NCBI GenBank assembly: GCA_007570785.1
Contig: ML661902.1
Location: 2,160,373 to 2,224,372 of the forward strand
Length of the DNA stretch: 64,000 nucleotides
Direction: 5' to 3'
DNA from: Antilocapra americana
Lineage: Eukaryota; Chordata; Mammalia; Artiodactyla; Antilocapridae
Shown here in pieces: positions 44,801 through 57,172 of the stretch (position 1 is the stretch's first letter; each line of letters opens with the position of its first letter). The notes below the pieces were generated by a model. That model made no database searches and was not told the origin of the DNA. It was given only the letters and a program-made list of their open reading frames with translations. The position numbers and the translations under genes were made by a program.

Positions 44801-47800
44801 TATTTTTGAGTGAGAAGGATCCTGCTGGTGGAATGCAATCTCCTGGTGTTAATAAAAGGGATCTGGTCTGGGCACCATCAGCTCTCCTATAGGAGGGATG
44901 AGAAACCCTTTGCCAAGGAATTAGAAAAGATTTTGTCATGAAGATACTTGGCTTGTTAGGGAGAGAAAAGAGGTAATGAAATTAGGCTAAAAATGGAGTA
45001 GCCAAGATAGGGGGTGAAGAGCAATTCAGGCACAGATCACTGACTTCAAATCTGAAGGAGATTTGTGCTCAGAATCATGTATACTTGATTTCAACATTCT
45101 TCTGAACTCAGTGGAAGCTCGTCTACTAGGTGTTAATTTTTATTTTTGTTTAGCTTCTTTTCTTTGTTTCTTTTCCTCTTTGGATTATTTTCTTTAAGCT
45201 ATAGGCTGCCAATTCTTCCTGGCAGTAGTATTACTGAATATAGCTAGTTAATGAGGTATGCTGGGGTTAGTTTACAACATTTATACTAATTAAGGTATTT
45301 AAACATCTCACTAGAATAATAATAGACACCTTATAGAAAGGCTGTATACTTTGGCAGATGTTAAAAAGGAAAAACTGTTTATGGGAGGTAGTCTTGCCAG
45401 GGTCTCCAGAATTTCTGAAACAGTGTAGTATATAAAGGTTTATATTTAAAGTAAAACTGTAGCAAAATGGCCAAATTAGGTTAGAAAAAGAGGACACTGT
45501 ATAATTTTGGATTATCCCAATTTATTACTTGCAAGATACAACACATAAGAAAAAACACAAAACTGACATTTGACCAATAGCGTTACATTTTGAAATTTCT
45601 ACATTTGGGACTCAAAATTTGAGTAAAAATGCTGTCTTTCATGTAGATGTTCGGATAATCACCATCATTCAGTTGAGTTACAGCCTTCTGGGAAAAGGTG
45701 CAGGGAAGGAAAGACTCAAGGCTAGGTATTTGTAAGTGCATTTGGGTAAGTGTGCGTATTTGTATGCCTGTCTGTGAAGTGAAAGAGACTTTTTCTATCT
45801 GTGCCATTTCAAAACCAAATACAAATAATCTCCATTTTGAACTGTGCATACCTCTGTATCTCTGGTGTAGTGTGTAGGTAATCAAGATTTAACACCACAA
45901 TAAGGCCAGCATTTGAGATTAGAAGAAGAGAAAAGACTTTCTTTAGAATCTACCAACCTGGAACTAGTGCTATGCAGTCAGAAGCTTTGGTTATTAAATG
46001 AAATCAAAAGCATATCAGGCTGATCAACATCTTAAAAACCATTAGTGTTTCATTTAGAGAGAGTGTCTTGTTTCTGAAATATTCATAGCTGGAGTCCACC
46101 ACCACTGCTGAGATTTACATCTCCTCTCTTCCCATTATGCTTGCTGAATCTCTTTACTTGCTATTGTAAGAAAAATATTCAGATTTATAGGCAGCAAAGA
46201 GAAGGCAGCAAATTATGACATCCATTATTGGCATCTGCTCTTGTCTGTATCCCCAGGAAATGCAAATACAAACGAATTCCAATTTTCTGCTACAACTGAG
46301 TTGCAAAGGGAACTGTTATATGCAGATGAGGCAACTTTTATTTGGACAGAGATAAAATGGAAGAAATTTCAGTCTACTACACTTGGCATACCATTTGCAT
46401 AACTCTGAGAAAACTGTCACAAAGGGATAATAAAAAATCATAAGGCTCTTAAAGAATCACATCAAATGCCTGTAGCTAGGTTGCTTATAAGAGAAACAGA
46501 CACAGCTTTAAGTTGTATGGGTTGGTACAAGATCCAAAAACAAAAGGGTGATTAAATATAGATGCTTCTATATTCATTGGTAAAAGTGATCCCTCTCCTC
46601 ATGTTTGGCAAAGGGATTATTACACTAGGTTTGAAAATAACATAATCCAGTATTCAGTAAAGACAGACCTGGCATAAGCCATTGTTTCTCCTGAAGGCAT
46701 GACAATGACAACATTTTCCATTATGTTGGAGGCTCTTTGAAAGCAAAGAACTCTTGTATCCACTGATGTCCTATATCCTCAGTGTCTAAAGTAGAGTTTT
46801 GAACGTGATAGCATCTCCAAATAAAATGTTCAATGATAGAAATTGAAGTGGTCACAGTAAGACAGAAGTGGGACTCAGGAGATTAATGTTCTAAGTTCTT
46901 TGTCTAGACTTCTAAAATTTGGCCAGGTTTCCCTATTTCTATGGGTCTCACTCCCACCTCTGAAAAGAAGGAGGCGATAATATCCATCTTAACTGGTTTG
47001 GAAAAGAAGTATCTGTGTTCAGTATAACATCTGGCATAGATCTGTCTCTCTTAAGACCCGAGTCCTTTTTTCCTACCTCTGACAACTCTGCTACATGTCT
47101 CAGCTGAGGATTAAGAAGGTCAGCAGTTTCTGAAAATCTTAGACCCCAGGCACATGGCTCATGTTACCTGTTATCTGTCTGCTCTTATCTTAATGCTCCA
47201 TTTGCCTCAAAATTCCTTTCCAGCATTTACTAAAACTTTGGTCTCCTACTCAAGTCCTGATGTCATATCACACATGCTTTTCTTGTCTATCTGGCTTTTC
47301 CCAGCAGTGTTAGGATTTGCCTCAACTTTTCAGGGCTTCCCTCTCTCCACTCTCTCTCCCATGTACCTGCCAACTCTTTCCTCCTCTCTGTCGGTATAAA
47401 CCTGACTGCTTTCATCCATTTACCATCTCCAGGTAACAATTAAAAAAGTGAACGATCATGGTGAGCTATGTAACTTTACATCTTTCAAAGTTCAATACAC
47501 AAAGCTTTCTCAATTTCTATCCCAAGATTAATCATTCCTCTGGATGACTGACAGTGGGAACATTCATTTCCTTCAGAAAAAACACCACTTCCATTCACTG
47601 AGTATCATCTTGTCCAGGTGAACAATACACCCAATGGTTTTAATCACCTCCTATTCAGAACCCTGTTGATGAGGGAGGGACTCCCAGCACGGAGTTAGTT
47701 GTAAGGATGGTCCCGAAGAACATATGATACTCCCGGTTCTCACAGTTCAGGAAAGCAGGACACCATATGCCAGGCTGGGCCACATGGGCTTGTGCTTGGG

Positions 47801-48235
47801 AGCAGAGTGAACTTCCAGGGACAGTGGAGGCAGCCCTGAGAGTAGCGAGAGGGTTAGTACCCCCTGGTTCCTAGGAGAGGGTGATTGACTTGCTGGAATA
47901 ATTCTATGGGATGGCAGGGAACTGAAATCTGCTACTCAGGGATAAGCAGGAACTGCATCTGGTCTTCATGATAAGGAGAGCTTTTTGGCTCAGGGGTCTT
48001 GGCTCTGACAGCAGAGTAGGGGAGGGGCGGAGTTTGTGATTAGGGTATTGGAGGCCCTTGCTATTTTACCAGATGTCAAGGCACCACATCATATTCAGCC
48101 TTACTTTTAGGCTCTAATCCCCACCAACTCAAAATTCCTTTAACTCCTAATTCCAGGAACTTTCACCTCTGTTCTATGTTGATAGGCCTCACATTTCCAG
48201 TCTAATGCTCAGAATCATAATTTCCAACCTCCCAC
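44801..48235. other. Low-repeat stretch, no gene recognised
   Basis: No young repeat. 47,640-48,120 is more GC-rich and might be an old LTR. The 100-codon minus frame at 45,583-45,885 and the 81-codon frame at 47,154-47,399 have no recognisable motif. Confidence 0.38.
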
Positions 48236-48335
48236 TTATTTTTTTAATTGGAGTATAATTGCTTTACAATGTTGTGTTACTTTCTGCTATACAACAAAGT
48301 GAATCAGCTTCATGTATAAAATCCCCCACTTTTTA
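48236..48335 (-). mobile_element. L1 3' terminus fragment, antisense
   Basis: TTTAATTGGAGTATAATTGC, TTTACAATGTTGTGTTAC and ACAAAGTGAATCAGCTTCAT are the complement of an L1 3' UTR end. Confidence 0.75.
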
Positions 48336-48539
48336 TTATCTTTATAGAGTTCTTATTGCTCTGTCATTTCCTCCCTGGGAAAAAACTCAGCTCTGAATCT
48401 ATTGTATATTCTTCTGAGAACTATGGGATAAAAACCACATGGCAGATGAGATTTTTGCTGTTGTATTTTCATAGTCTTTAACTGCCAGTGGATTATTAAT
48501 ATTGCCTAGAATATCACAGCCTTGTTCTCTCAATTCACA

Positions 48540-48928
48540 GAGAAGCTGCCCCACATTTCACTGCTATTCTCAAGGTCCTACCTAACCTTTCCCCAGTCAT
48601 GCTTATCAAAACATCTGAGATAAGAATTCTACCTACACAGCCATCCACCTTAAGCCTCAGAAGAAGAGCCCTTTCTCTTGCTATCTATGCCCAAATGCAG
48701 AACTGTGCTCTGAATCCCTTCCTCCCTCATCTCCTTGACAATCACATTCCATCAATTCTTCTCTTCCCTTTATCCTCAATCTTCCCCTCTTGATTTTTTT
48801 TTCTTAACATATAAACATGCTCAAGTCTCTTCCACCAAAAAATTCCACCTGTTAACTATACATCTACTTTCTTCGTCTTATATCCAAGCTGCTTTAAAGA
48901 GCAGAATAGAACTTAAATATCCTCCAGC
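48540..48928 (+). mobile_element. L2 LINE, left part
   Basis: CTCTTGCTATCTATGCCC, CTCTGAATCCCTTCC, ATAAACATGCTCAAGTCTC and TATCCAAGCTGCTTTAAAGA follow the L2 coding consensus upstream of the RT core. It is cut at 48,928 by an L1 insertion and resumes at 50,813. Confidence 0.65.
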
Positions 48929-49085
48929 CGCCTAAAAGGAACCCTCCTACACCACTGTGGGAATGTAAACTGGTGCACTCACCCACTAGAGAAAACAGTG
49001 TGGAGGTCCTTTAAAAACTAAAAATAGAGTTACCTAACATATGATCCAGTAATCCAAGTCTGGGGCATATGTCCAGAGAAAACTA

Positions 49086-49372
49086 ACCCAGCATGCGAGA
49101 CAGCAAAAGGAACGCAGATGTATAGAACAGACTCGTGGACTCTGTGGATGAGGGCAAGGGTGGGATGATAAGGGAGAATGGCATTGAAACATGTTAATTA
49201 TCATATGTGTAATCAATCGCCAGCCCAGGATTGATGCTCGGGGCTGGTGCATCGAGATTTCCCGGGGGGGAGGGAGGAGGGAGGGAGAAGGGAGGGGGGT
49301 TCTGGAGGGGGAGCATATGTAAACCCATGGTGATAACATGTCATTGTATGGCAAAACTAATAAAAAAAAAAA
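49086..49372 (+). mobile_element. Ruminant L1 3' UTR fragment nested in the old L1
   Basis: CCAGCATGCGAGACAGCAAA to the G-rich tract (49,262-49,312) and A12. Very similar to 19,815-20,156 of the full-length L1. The old L1 resumes at AGATACATGTACCCCGATGT. Confidence 0.92.
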
Positions 49373-49732
49373 AAGATACATGTACCCCGATGTTCACTGC
49401 AGCACAATTTACAACAGCCAAGACATGAAAGCAACATAAATTTCCACTGACAGAGAATAGATAAAGAAGATGTGACATACATATATGTGTGTGTGTGTAT
49501 AATATTGCTCAGCCATAGAAAACAATGAAATAATGCCATTTGCAGCAACATGGATGGCCCTAGAGATTATCATACTAAGTAAGTCAGACAAAGATAAATA
49601 TCATATGATATTGCTTATATGTGGAATCTAAAAAAATAATACAAATGAGCTAATCAAAAAATAGAAATAGACTCACAGACATAGAAAACAAACTTATGGT
49701 TACCAAAGGGGATAGTGAATAATGGGGGATAA

Positions 49733-50226
49733 ATTAACATATACACACTACTATATATAAAATAGATAATCAGCAAAGACCAACTGTCTAGCACAGGAAA
49801 CTAATCTTGGTATTTTGTAATAACCTATAAAGAAAAAGAATCTGAAAAAAATAGATACATATGTATATAAATCGGAATCACTTTCTGTACACCTGAAACT
49901 AATACAACATTGTAAATCAACTATTCTTCAATAAAAATAAATTAATTAATTTTTAAAAAAGAAAATAAACATGGTACAGAAATTAAAAATAAAAAAGTTT
50001 GGGATCAACATATACATACTCCTATATATAAAATATATATAAAACAGACAATCAACAAGGCCCTACTGTGTAGCGCAGGGAAATATATGAGTATTTTGCA
50101 ATAATCTATAAGAAAAAATAATCTGAAAAAGAACATATATATGTATATACACAATATATATGAATATATATGTATATACACATATGTATGTGTAAATATA
50201 TACATATCTATATATACACATATATA
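49733..50226 (+). repeat. Tandem L1 3' UTR segments and TA-rich run
   Basis: AACATATACACACTACTATA at 49,736 and AACATATACATACTCCTATA at 50,009 each open the same 3' UTR module (ACTATATATAAAATA, then CTGTCTAGCACAGG or CTGTGTAGCGCAGG, then TCTGAAAAA). The second copy trails into ATATATGTATATACACA repeats. Confidence 0.8.
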
Positions 50227-50227
50227 T

Positions 50228-50440
50228 GGGCTTCTCTAGTGGCTCAGATGGTAAAGAATCTGCCTGCAATGCAGGAGACCCAAATTCAACCCCTGGGTCA
50301 GTAAGATCACCTGGAGAAGGGAATGGCTACCCACTCCAATATTCTTACTTGGAGAATTCCATGGACAGAGGACCCTGGCTGGCTACAGTCCATAGGGTCA
50401 CAAAGAGTCAGACATGACTGAGCAACTAGCACAGATATAC
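50228..50440 (+). mobile_element. Bov-tA-type SINE
   Basis: Head GGGCTTCTCTAGTGGCTCAG, body GGGAATGGCTACCCACTCC, end GACTGAGCAACTAGCAC. Inserted in the TA-rich part of the second L1 3' UTR copy. Confidence 0.94.
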
Positions 50441-50461
50441 ATAAACTGAAAAAGAACACAC

Positions 50462-50718
50462 ATGGGCTTCCCAGGTGGTGCTAGCAGTAAAGAACCTGCC
50501 TGCCAATACAGGAGACATAACAGGTGAGGGTTCAGTCCTTGGGTCTGAAAGATCTCCTGGAGGAGGGAATGGCAACCCACTCATGTATTCTTGACTGGAG
50601 AATACCATGGACAGAGGAGCCTGGCAGGCTGCAAGTCCATAGGGTAACGCAGAGTCAGACACAATTGACGCAATTTAGCATGCACATGCACACACACAGA
50701 CACACACACACACATATA
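50462..50718 (+). mobile_element. Bov-tA-type SINE with (AC)n
   Basis: Head GGGCTTCCCAGGTGGTGC, body GGAGGGAATGGCAACCCACT, and 3' (CA)n runs at 50,688-50,714. The host L1 3' UTR resumes with ATAACTCAATCACTTTG. Confidence 0.94.
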
Positions 50719-50812
50719 ACTCAATCACTTTGTTCTACACCTGATAAATAACATAATAAATCAACTATACTTTAGTAAAGATAAATACATGAATAATTAA
50801 ATATCCTCCAGC

Positions 50813-51420
50813 TCCATTCACTCTCAGTGAATTGCAGCAACAATCAGTCAACATACATCAATAAATTGGCTCTGATCAAACCTAGTGTAGGCCTTTCGGT
50901 CTAATCCTCCTGGGGCCCTCTAGAACACGGGATGCTGTCAACTCCACACCCCTACACGCAGGCTTCTGGGACACTTCTAACTCTCCAACCACTTGTTTTC
51001 AGGCTTATCTTCCTCTGCTTGCTATCCTCTACCTGCCCTGAATGTTGGAGCTGCCCGGGGTTCAGTTCTCAGCTATGTTCCTTAGGTCCTCTTATCCACA
51101 CTCCATGAATGCTGACTCTTAAAGCATATGTCTTACCCAGAGCTTTTCCCTGAGCTCCAAATCTCTCATTCTAATGGGCTACTAATTATCACTAATTGCT
51201 TCAGATTCTGCACACGTTAAACTCACTACTCTTCCCATACATTTGCTTTCTACTTCATTTTACATCCCCTGCTTTGGTTTTTATCCTCTGATCCCCTAAT
51301 CCAAAATCCTGAGTAATATCCAGATCTCCTCCTACCTTTGTCCTCTATTTTCACATCTTTATTCTTCTACTTCAGAGTGGACTCATAGTAGTTTCCTAGC
51401 ATCCTCCAGTAAAGGGTCTT
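50813..51420 (+). mobile_element. L2 LINE, right part
   Basis: Continues the L2 of 48,540-48,928 with the equivalent of the RT region: TTCTGGGACACTTCTAAC, CTGAATGTTGGAGCTGCC, GGGGTTCAGTTCTCAGC, GAGCTCCAAATCTCTCATTC. No open frame remains. Confidence 0.68.
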
Positions 51421-51444
51421 TAGTCCTCTAAAGAGTTTGGGGTA

Positions 51445-51640
51445 TATACTGTAGTCAGTGGTTTCCAAATCTGATTTACCCAGAGAGCCTGAGGAAGATT
51501 ATTTAAAAATACAGGTTTGTTATTTGTACACCTCTCTGTCCCCCACCTTAAACATATTGAGTCAGAAAGGGGATAGAAATATTCTGCATTTTAAAAATTT
51601 CCAAGCTGATTATCAAGTAAACTGTTGTCTGATAAACCCA
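51445..51640 (+). mobile_element. MER5A-like DNA transposon remnant
   Basis: Starts CAGTGGTTTCCAAATC, has CCCAGAGAGCCTGAGG and ATATTGAGTCAGAAAGG, and ends in TTTCCAAGCTGATTATC. This fits a diverged hAT-Charlie MER5A. Confidence 0.6.
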
Positions 51641-54600
51641 AGGCCTTAGTGAAGTAATAAACAATGATGTTGCATGTAATGTTGTGCATTGGAAAGTTCA
51701 GGAAGCAGTCTTCAGGCTGGACTAGAGGCTGACTAAATGTTGCCCACATGTTTTCTTGAAGATAAAAATGTTAATGGCACAACTACATACACAGATAGCG
51801 GTCCTTGTCAATAGTAAATCTACCTGTATACCTATCATTATCAGCTATCAATTTCTTCCAACTATAAAATAGATTATTAACATCTGTGCTGACTGCCCAC
51901 AGTAACCAAGAAACTCAGAAATATTAATTAACTTTTGTGAAATCACACAGTATCTCAGTAATATAAACAAAGATCAGATTTTTACGATTTTCTGACTCCT
52001 TGTCTTGTGCAGTCTTCCCTTAGCTAGTAAATTGTCTAGAGATGGTTCATCATTATATCTTCTTTAAATAATTTTTTTTCAGTGGCTTTTGGAATTAACC
52101 AACACCTCATTTCCCCATTATGAAAGTGTTCAGGCAATCATAGCCACTCTGAAGCCTAGGCCTTCCAAATACTCTGAAGAAGGTTCAAATCCGAGAAGTG
52201 AATACATTTTATCTAAGCAGAGCCTATCAGAACATTTTTAATAAAAACCTGGCCCAATTTCAGAGCTTTCTTTTCATTAGAGCAGGTCTGAAAGCAAAGG
52301 CCTTGAAAGTGGTTAGAAAAACATAGTGTAATCACTATGGTACCATTATCCTGTCCCTGGGTAATCATTAGGCATCAGCTTGCCAAAGCAAAGGGCGGCA
52401 AATTACTCATTTATTGTTACCTGAGCTGTGCAGAAGATTGAAATCTGGACTACTAATGATTTTTTTCACCTTGTTTGGGAGATTCTGTAGAAAAGTTCAC
52501 ATGTAGCACAGATGCTAGCTGGATGGCGAAGGTGCTTTCAGACAAATATGAAAGGGAAGCAAAGCATCACCTTTCTTCAAAAGTAAAGCTGAAAAGCTCC
52601 ATATCACTTCATAAAAGCAGCTCTAATGGGGAAATACTAAAAAGTCATCAAGATCTATAATGGGAGAAGAAATTAGTTAGCTGACTTTGAGTAGATTTGC
52701 ATCTGCTCTGAAAGATATTAGACACTCAGAGTACAAGTTGGATTTAACACAAATAAAGTTTAAGGTAAATATTTACCAACAGTTTGTAGGAAAAAAAACT
52801 TATTGAATGAGATCATCTAATGAATTAGATTTGTGTGTGTGTGTGAGAGAGAAACTTGCTTTAGCAAGTTTCAAATTTAATAAAGCCTCCAAGTTTAGGT
52901 GTGGTGCATCTACAAGACCTAGTACAGGCAAGTATGATTGGAAACATGAAAGACAGCCATTCAATATCTGTGTCCACACCTAAAAGAGACACCTAGGGTG
53001 AATGTCCAAGCAGTTCCTGATGCTGAGGATGATGGATGTAGGCAAGGAAGAAAGTTCAAGATAGTTTTAGGCAGTTTTGTGAACGTGAAATATTACATTC
53101 AAGAGTAAAGATCGATTTGCTTCTATAGGAAAAAGTCCAGTGTCTGGAATGGGGACATGAGAATCAAAAAGCATTGATTTCTATTGCTGGCTCAGCTGGT
53201 GACTGCTTCTGTAGTCAGAGGCAATTTTCCTAGCCGATTTGTGACTAAATATCAGCATCTACAAAATGAGGTTAGGAATCTTTTCTGTTTGAGACCCAGC
53301 TAGGATTATTAGGACTATTGTTCATGTTATTAATGTTTATGATGCCTTCTGGGATTTTCAGATAAAAAGCACTAGATAAGCCCAAGTGCCATTAATATTA
53401 CTTTTTATGTTATTCCAAAAGGGTATTGTGGAGGCTGATGAAATAACACTTGCAATATTCTACTGAAAGGGTTGGAATAAACAGTGTTGGTATTATTTAA
53501 TGCATAAATTATCCCTTAAAGAACATGCAGAAAATCTACAAGTGATATCTTCCTTATCAACCTGGTATTAGGCTTATACCAGACTCTCAGTCACCCAAAG
53601 CATTTGCGAAAAGATTATACATATATATCTATTTTGCCATCTAAACTCATGATGCCAGTCTACCCATTCCACCTAGAAAGGTGAACTAATGTGTCATGAG
53701 GTTTCATTTGTTTAGAATTTTGAAATAATCTAATAATTTGTGAATCATAGTTTTTACTTTGTTTCACTGTTGATTTCTTAACTGTTTTTGATGCATTGTA
53801 ATTCAGTTTTCTAACAGATGGGGTTTTTGCATGATGGCATCCTTTGGGGCTCTGGATTTTTGTCAGTGGTTTGCTTCATGTTTAATGCCTTATATAGAAT
53901 GCTGGGCATATTTTTATGATGCCTGGCTTTGAATGGCTATTAAAGTGTATATTACAGGCATAAGGCACCTTCAATTTACAGTATTTTACCTACTTATACC
54001 ATTTTCAGGGCTCTCTATTGTAACATTATCATTAGGGTTGCTGGCCCTTTGCTGCCAACAACATGATTAAATCCTATTCCAATTACTCTTGTTATAAAAT
54101 CTTCTCATGCTTCTTGGCACTAAAGGCGCACAGAGCCATGCAGGTGGTCACATAAAAAGGAGCAATGTACTCTGAACTGCAATGCGAGGAGAGCTGTAGC
54201 CTAGAGAAGGCAAATAGATCCCCAAAGTAAGATATCACTGTATTACTGTACTCTCTGGGGATGGATTTTCTTTTGAAGTTTAGTTTATAATACTAAAGAG
54301 GGTTTTGCTCTTATTTTGTTTTTCTCCCTAGGGGAGTTAAAGAGGGGGATGCAATCTGGAGGAATTCCTCCCAAAGAAAGGCTCAGAAAAAGGCCCAGTG
54401 ATGACTAGAAAAATGACAGGCTGTTTTAAGACAAAGAGGAGAGAATCTAGTCCAGGAAATAATGTCTCCTATTTCATACACAATAATGGTGCTTCTTGCA
54501 CCTGGGAATAATAAAATGTGAGTTGGGATTTCTTTCCTTTCTTGCGGTGGAGCATTCTGCAGTGCTTCTCACAACCAGAAGCAGCGACTTGTAAGGCGGA

Positions 54601-56830
54601 TGACAGAAGGGCAGAGGTACTCACTTTACGGAGCTGACCTGTCTTCAGAACTATTTAACCTGACCTCATTAGAATCTCTGTCTAGGCATCCACATTCTGA
54701 GAAAACAGACAGGTCCCTGCATAACGTGCATCTCTGCAGCACTGTGGGAGGCAGTGCAGGGGGCTAGTTGCACCAGCCGCCCGTGTTTACTCCCTGCCTC
54801 GGTCACATCTTAGCATGCTTTCCAGCAAAATGCCTTGTGCCTGGGTCTCAGTTTCCTCATCTGTTTCCTCATTCTCATAAGGTGATTGGGAGAACTGAAG
54901 TAGTCGATATTTATGAAACACTTAGAAAAATACATGACCCACGGAAAATATGCTCCTCTCCAAGTAGCAGTGGTGCACAGTGAAACTGAAGTAGCCCCTG
55001 GCTACTTCCTGTGGGCATGCACACACACGCTGATGTCTTTTGGCACCAAGGGATGCTTCTGCTTTTCCTTCCTCTGTCTGATGAATGTGCAGTGTGAGGA
55101 CATTCAGCAAGAGAAAAATGGAGCATACAAAAACATACTCAATTCACTGTAATACAGAGCTATATCATATAATAATAATAGTTAATGATTTTTGGACATG
55201 GACTGCTGCTGGAGTGGGCACTCCATGTGTATCGTTTCCCTGAGTTCTCCCATAATGCTATGAGTAGGCATGACTGTTATCTGCAGTTTACCACTGAGGG
55301 AACCGAGGCACTGAGACATGGAAATGATACAACTTATACATGAAGAGTTGGGAGCAGTTTATCTGACTGCTGGCTCTCTAATTATCTCCCTCCTCTTCCT
55401 AGATAGATAGGAATAAGAATTATTAACTTTGCACTTAACTTTGAATGTGTGTACAGTTACAAAGATAAGATACATATGTGTCCATCTATGACGTATTTTC
55501 CCAGAAGCAGAACCAGAGGTTACAATGAAAGAGTTCATTTATAGACACCTAGTTCTAGGCTCTATTAAAACAAATGTCTTTTCATGTTTAAAGTGTGTTC
55601 ATTTGTATAAAGGGGCATATGAAGTGTCTATTCTCTTGGGACTCTATATGCATGTCTTGTCTATTCTCCTAAATGCCAGCAGCAGAGTAAGGTGAGGGTG
55701 GGGTAGGAGGATGGTCTGCCCCAGGCATAGATTGTAAGGAGGCACACTGTTTACAGGGAATTGAAAAATCATAATAAAACCAGCTAAAAATCTACTTACT
55801 TTTTCTTACTACCATGCATTTGTAAATCACATGGGTGATAGGATACTGCTCCTTACCAGGGCAGGCCTCTAATCCTCTCCCAACTCCCTTCCCTTTGATT
55901 TGCCACTGCATATCTGCCTTAGGGAAGCAAATTAAAGTGGGATGCAAAGGAAAGGGTATATTTTCAATAGTAAAAATACCTATTAGCTATCTATTAGACA
56001 TTTGTTTAGCATATAAATATTTATTGTTAATGACTTCTGATAGGACACTTTCACAGAACAGAGAAAAAAGAAACAAAGGCAAATAATTGCCAGAAAAACA
56101 TCTTTGCTCAATCCATCCCTTTCAACATCCAGAAAGGCCTGATGTCACATATCCACTTTGTTCTGTTCCTGTTGTTAGGAAGGTGTGTAGTTCTTTGATG
56201 ATGAGATGAGAATAGAAGTAGTTAAGGATAAACCCTCTCCTATTTAATGGCTCCATTCTTTCTTCTCCCCAAGGTGATGGATGATGTAGGGAAAGGAATA
56301 AGAATTCAGAACAGTGTGACTAAATCACACTTGTTAAAGTTAGAAAAGCCCTGAATAGGTCAATTTTACTGACTTCATAGAGGGAAAAAAGCGCAAGAAC
56401 CTATTCATGAGGGGTAAAAGGTGTTGCAACTCCCTACCTGAGCTTACAATTACTGTTTACTCACCTACCTACTACCATTATTATCATCAAACTTTATTGA
56501 TAAGGTCATCCCAAGGCAAAACTAGAAAATATGAGTTTTTCCTTGACTGTCCCTACTTTTAGAAGACTTCTACAGGTTTTTAGAGCTCCCATCTTGTTAC
56601 CTGTGGCTGCTCCCCTAGCCTTCAGTACCACCACCCTCATCACCATCTCCCACACCTGTATCACCACACATAAGATTCTGAGGGCTTTGGCAGTAACTCA
56701 CGTTCCCAATCGTCTCCATGTATTTTCTTCCATCAGCATTTTCCCCTCCTGCATCCCATTCCCTCAGATCCCTGCCATGAGAAAACAGCTAGTGATAAAT
56801 CAACCAGACAGTCCAATTCCTGAAGCTGTA
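51641..56830. other. 5.2-kb block poor in young repeats
   Basis: No BovB, L1 or Bov SINE recognised. Only old MIR-like traces: about 53,160-53,290 sense, 54,838-54,960 sense and 55,180-55,400 antisense (GAGTAGGCATGACTGTTATC ... GAACCGAGGCACTGAGA). A GT/GA run lies at 52,831-52,850. A 3' splice-site-like motif precedes a 52-codon open stretch at 52,083. No gene can be assigned. Confidence 0.5.
55180..55400 (-). mobile_element. MIR remnant, antisense
   Basis: CACTCCATGTGTATCGTTTC, TGCTATGAGTAGGCATGAC and TTTACCACTGAGGGAACCG then GAGGCACTGAGACATGG reproduce the MIR 3' order in complement. Confidence 0.7.
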
Positions 56831-56833
56831 ATA

Positions 56834-57169
56834 CAGTCGTCCTTGGTATCTGTGTGGGATTGGTCTCAGGACTCCTGCAGATACTAAAATCTGAGAATGC
56901 TCAAGCCCCTTAAATAAAGTGGCCTAGTATTCGTATATAACTTAAGTACATCCTCCTGTATATGTCAAATCATCTCTAGATTACTTTTAGTATCTAATAT
57001 TAATACAATGTAAATGCTATGTAAATAGTTGCAACTACAATGTGTTATGTAAATAGTTACCAAAAATTCAAGTTTTGCTTTTTGGAACTTTTTCTATAAT
57101 TTTTTCTGGAATATTTCCAGTTTTTGGTTGTTTGAGGATGCCAAACCCATGCATACAGAGGGCCAACCA
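56834..57169 (+). mobile_element. MER2 (Tigger-type) DNA transposon, near complete
   Basis: Starts CAGTCGTCCTTGGTATCTG after a TA, runs through ATACTAAAATCTGAGAATGC, CTCAAGCCCCTTAAATAAAG and CATCTCTAGATTACTTTTAG, and ends CAGAGGGCCAACC next to a TA-rich flank. The termini are inverted relative to each other. About 336 bp, the usual length for the non-autonomous element. Confidence 0.82.
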
Positions 57170-57172
57170 TAT

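Larger units (their letters stand above)
48913..50812 (+). mobile_element. Old 5'-truncated L1 with intact 16-bp TSD, enclosing nested repeats
   Basis: TTAAATATCCTCCAGC is exact at 48,913-48,928 and 50,797-50,812. Between them lies an L1 3' end beginning AAAAGGAACCCTCCTACACC. It is interrupted by a younger L1 3' fragment (49,086-49,372), then by a second copy of its 3' UTR segment and two SINEs. Its end (CAACTATACTTTAGTAAAG and an A-rich tail) abuts the right TSD. Confidence 0.85.

Noticed and set aside
52475..52660. 61-codon frame in the repeat-poor block
   Set aside because: It starts at TTG rather than ATG and matches nothing I know. Kept only as part of the repeat-poor block observation.
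56531..56887. 118-codon frame
   Set aside because: It runs into the MER2 transposon at its 3' end. It has no motif or known similarity and its composition is ordinary.
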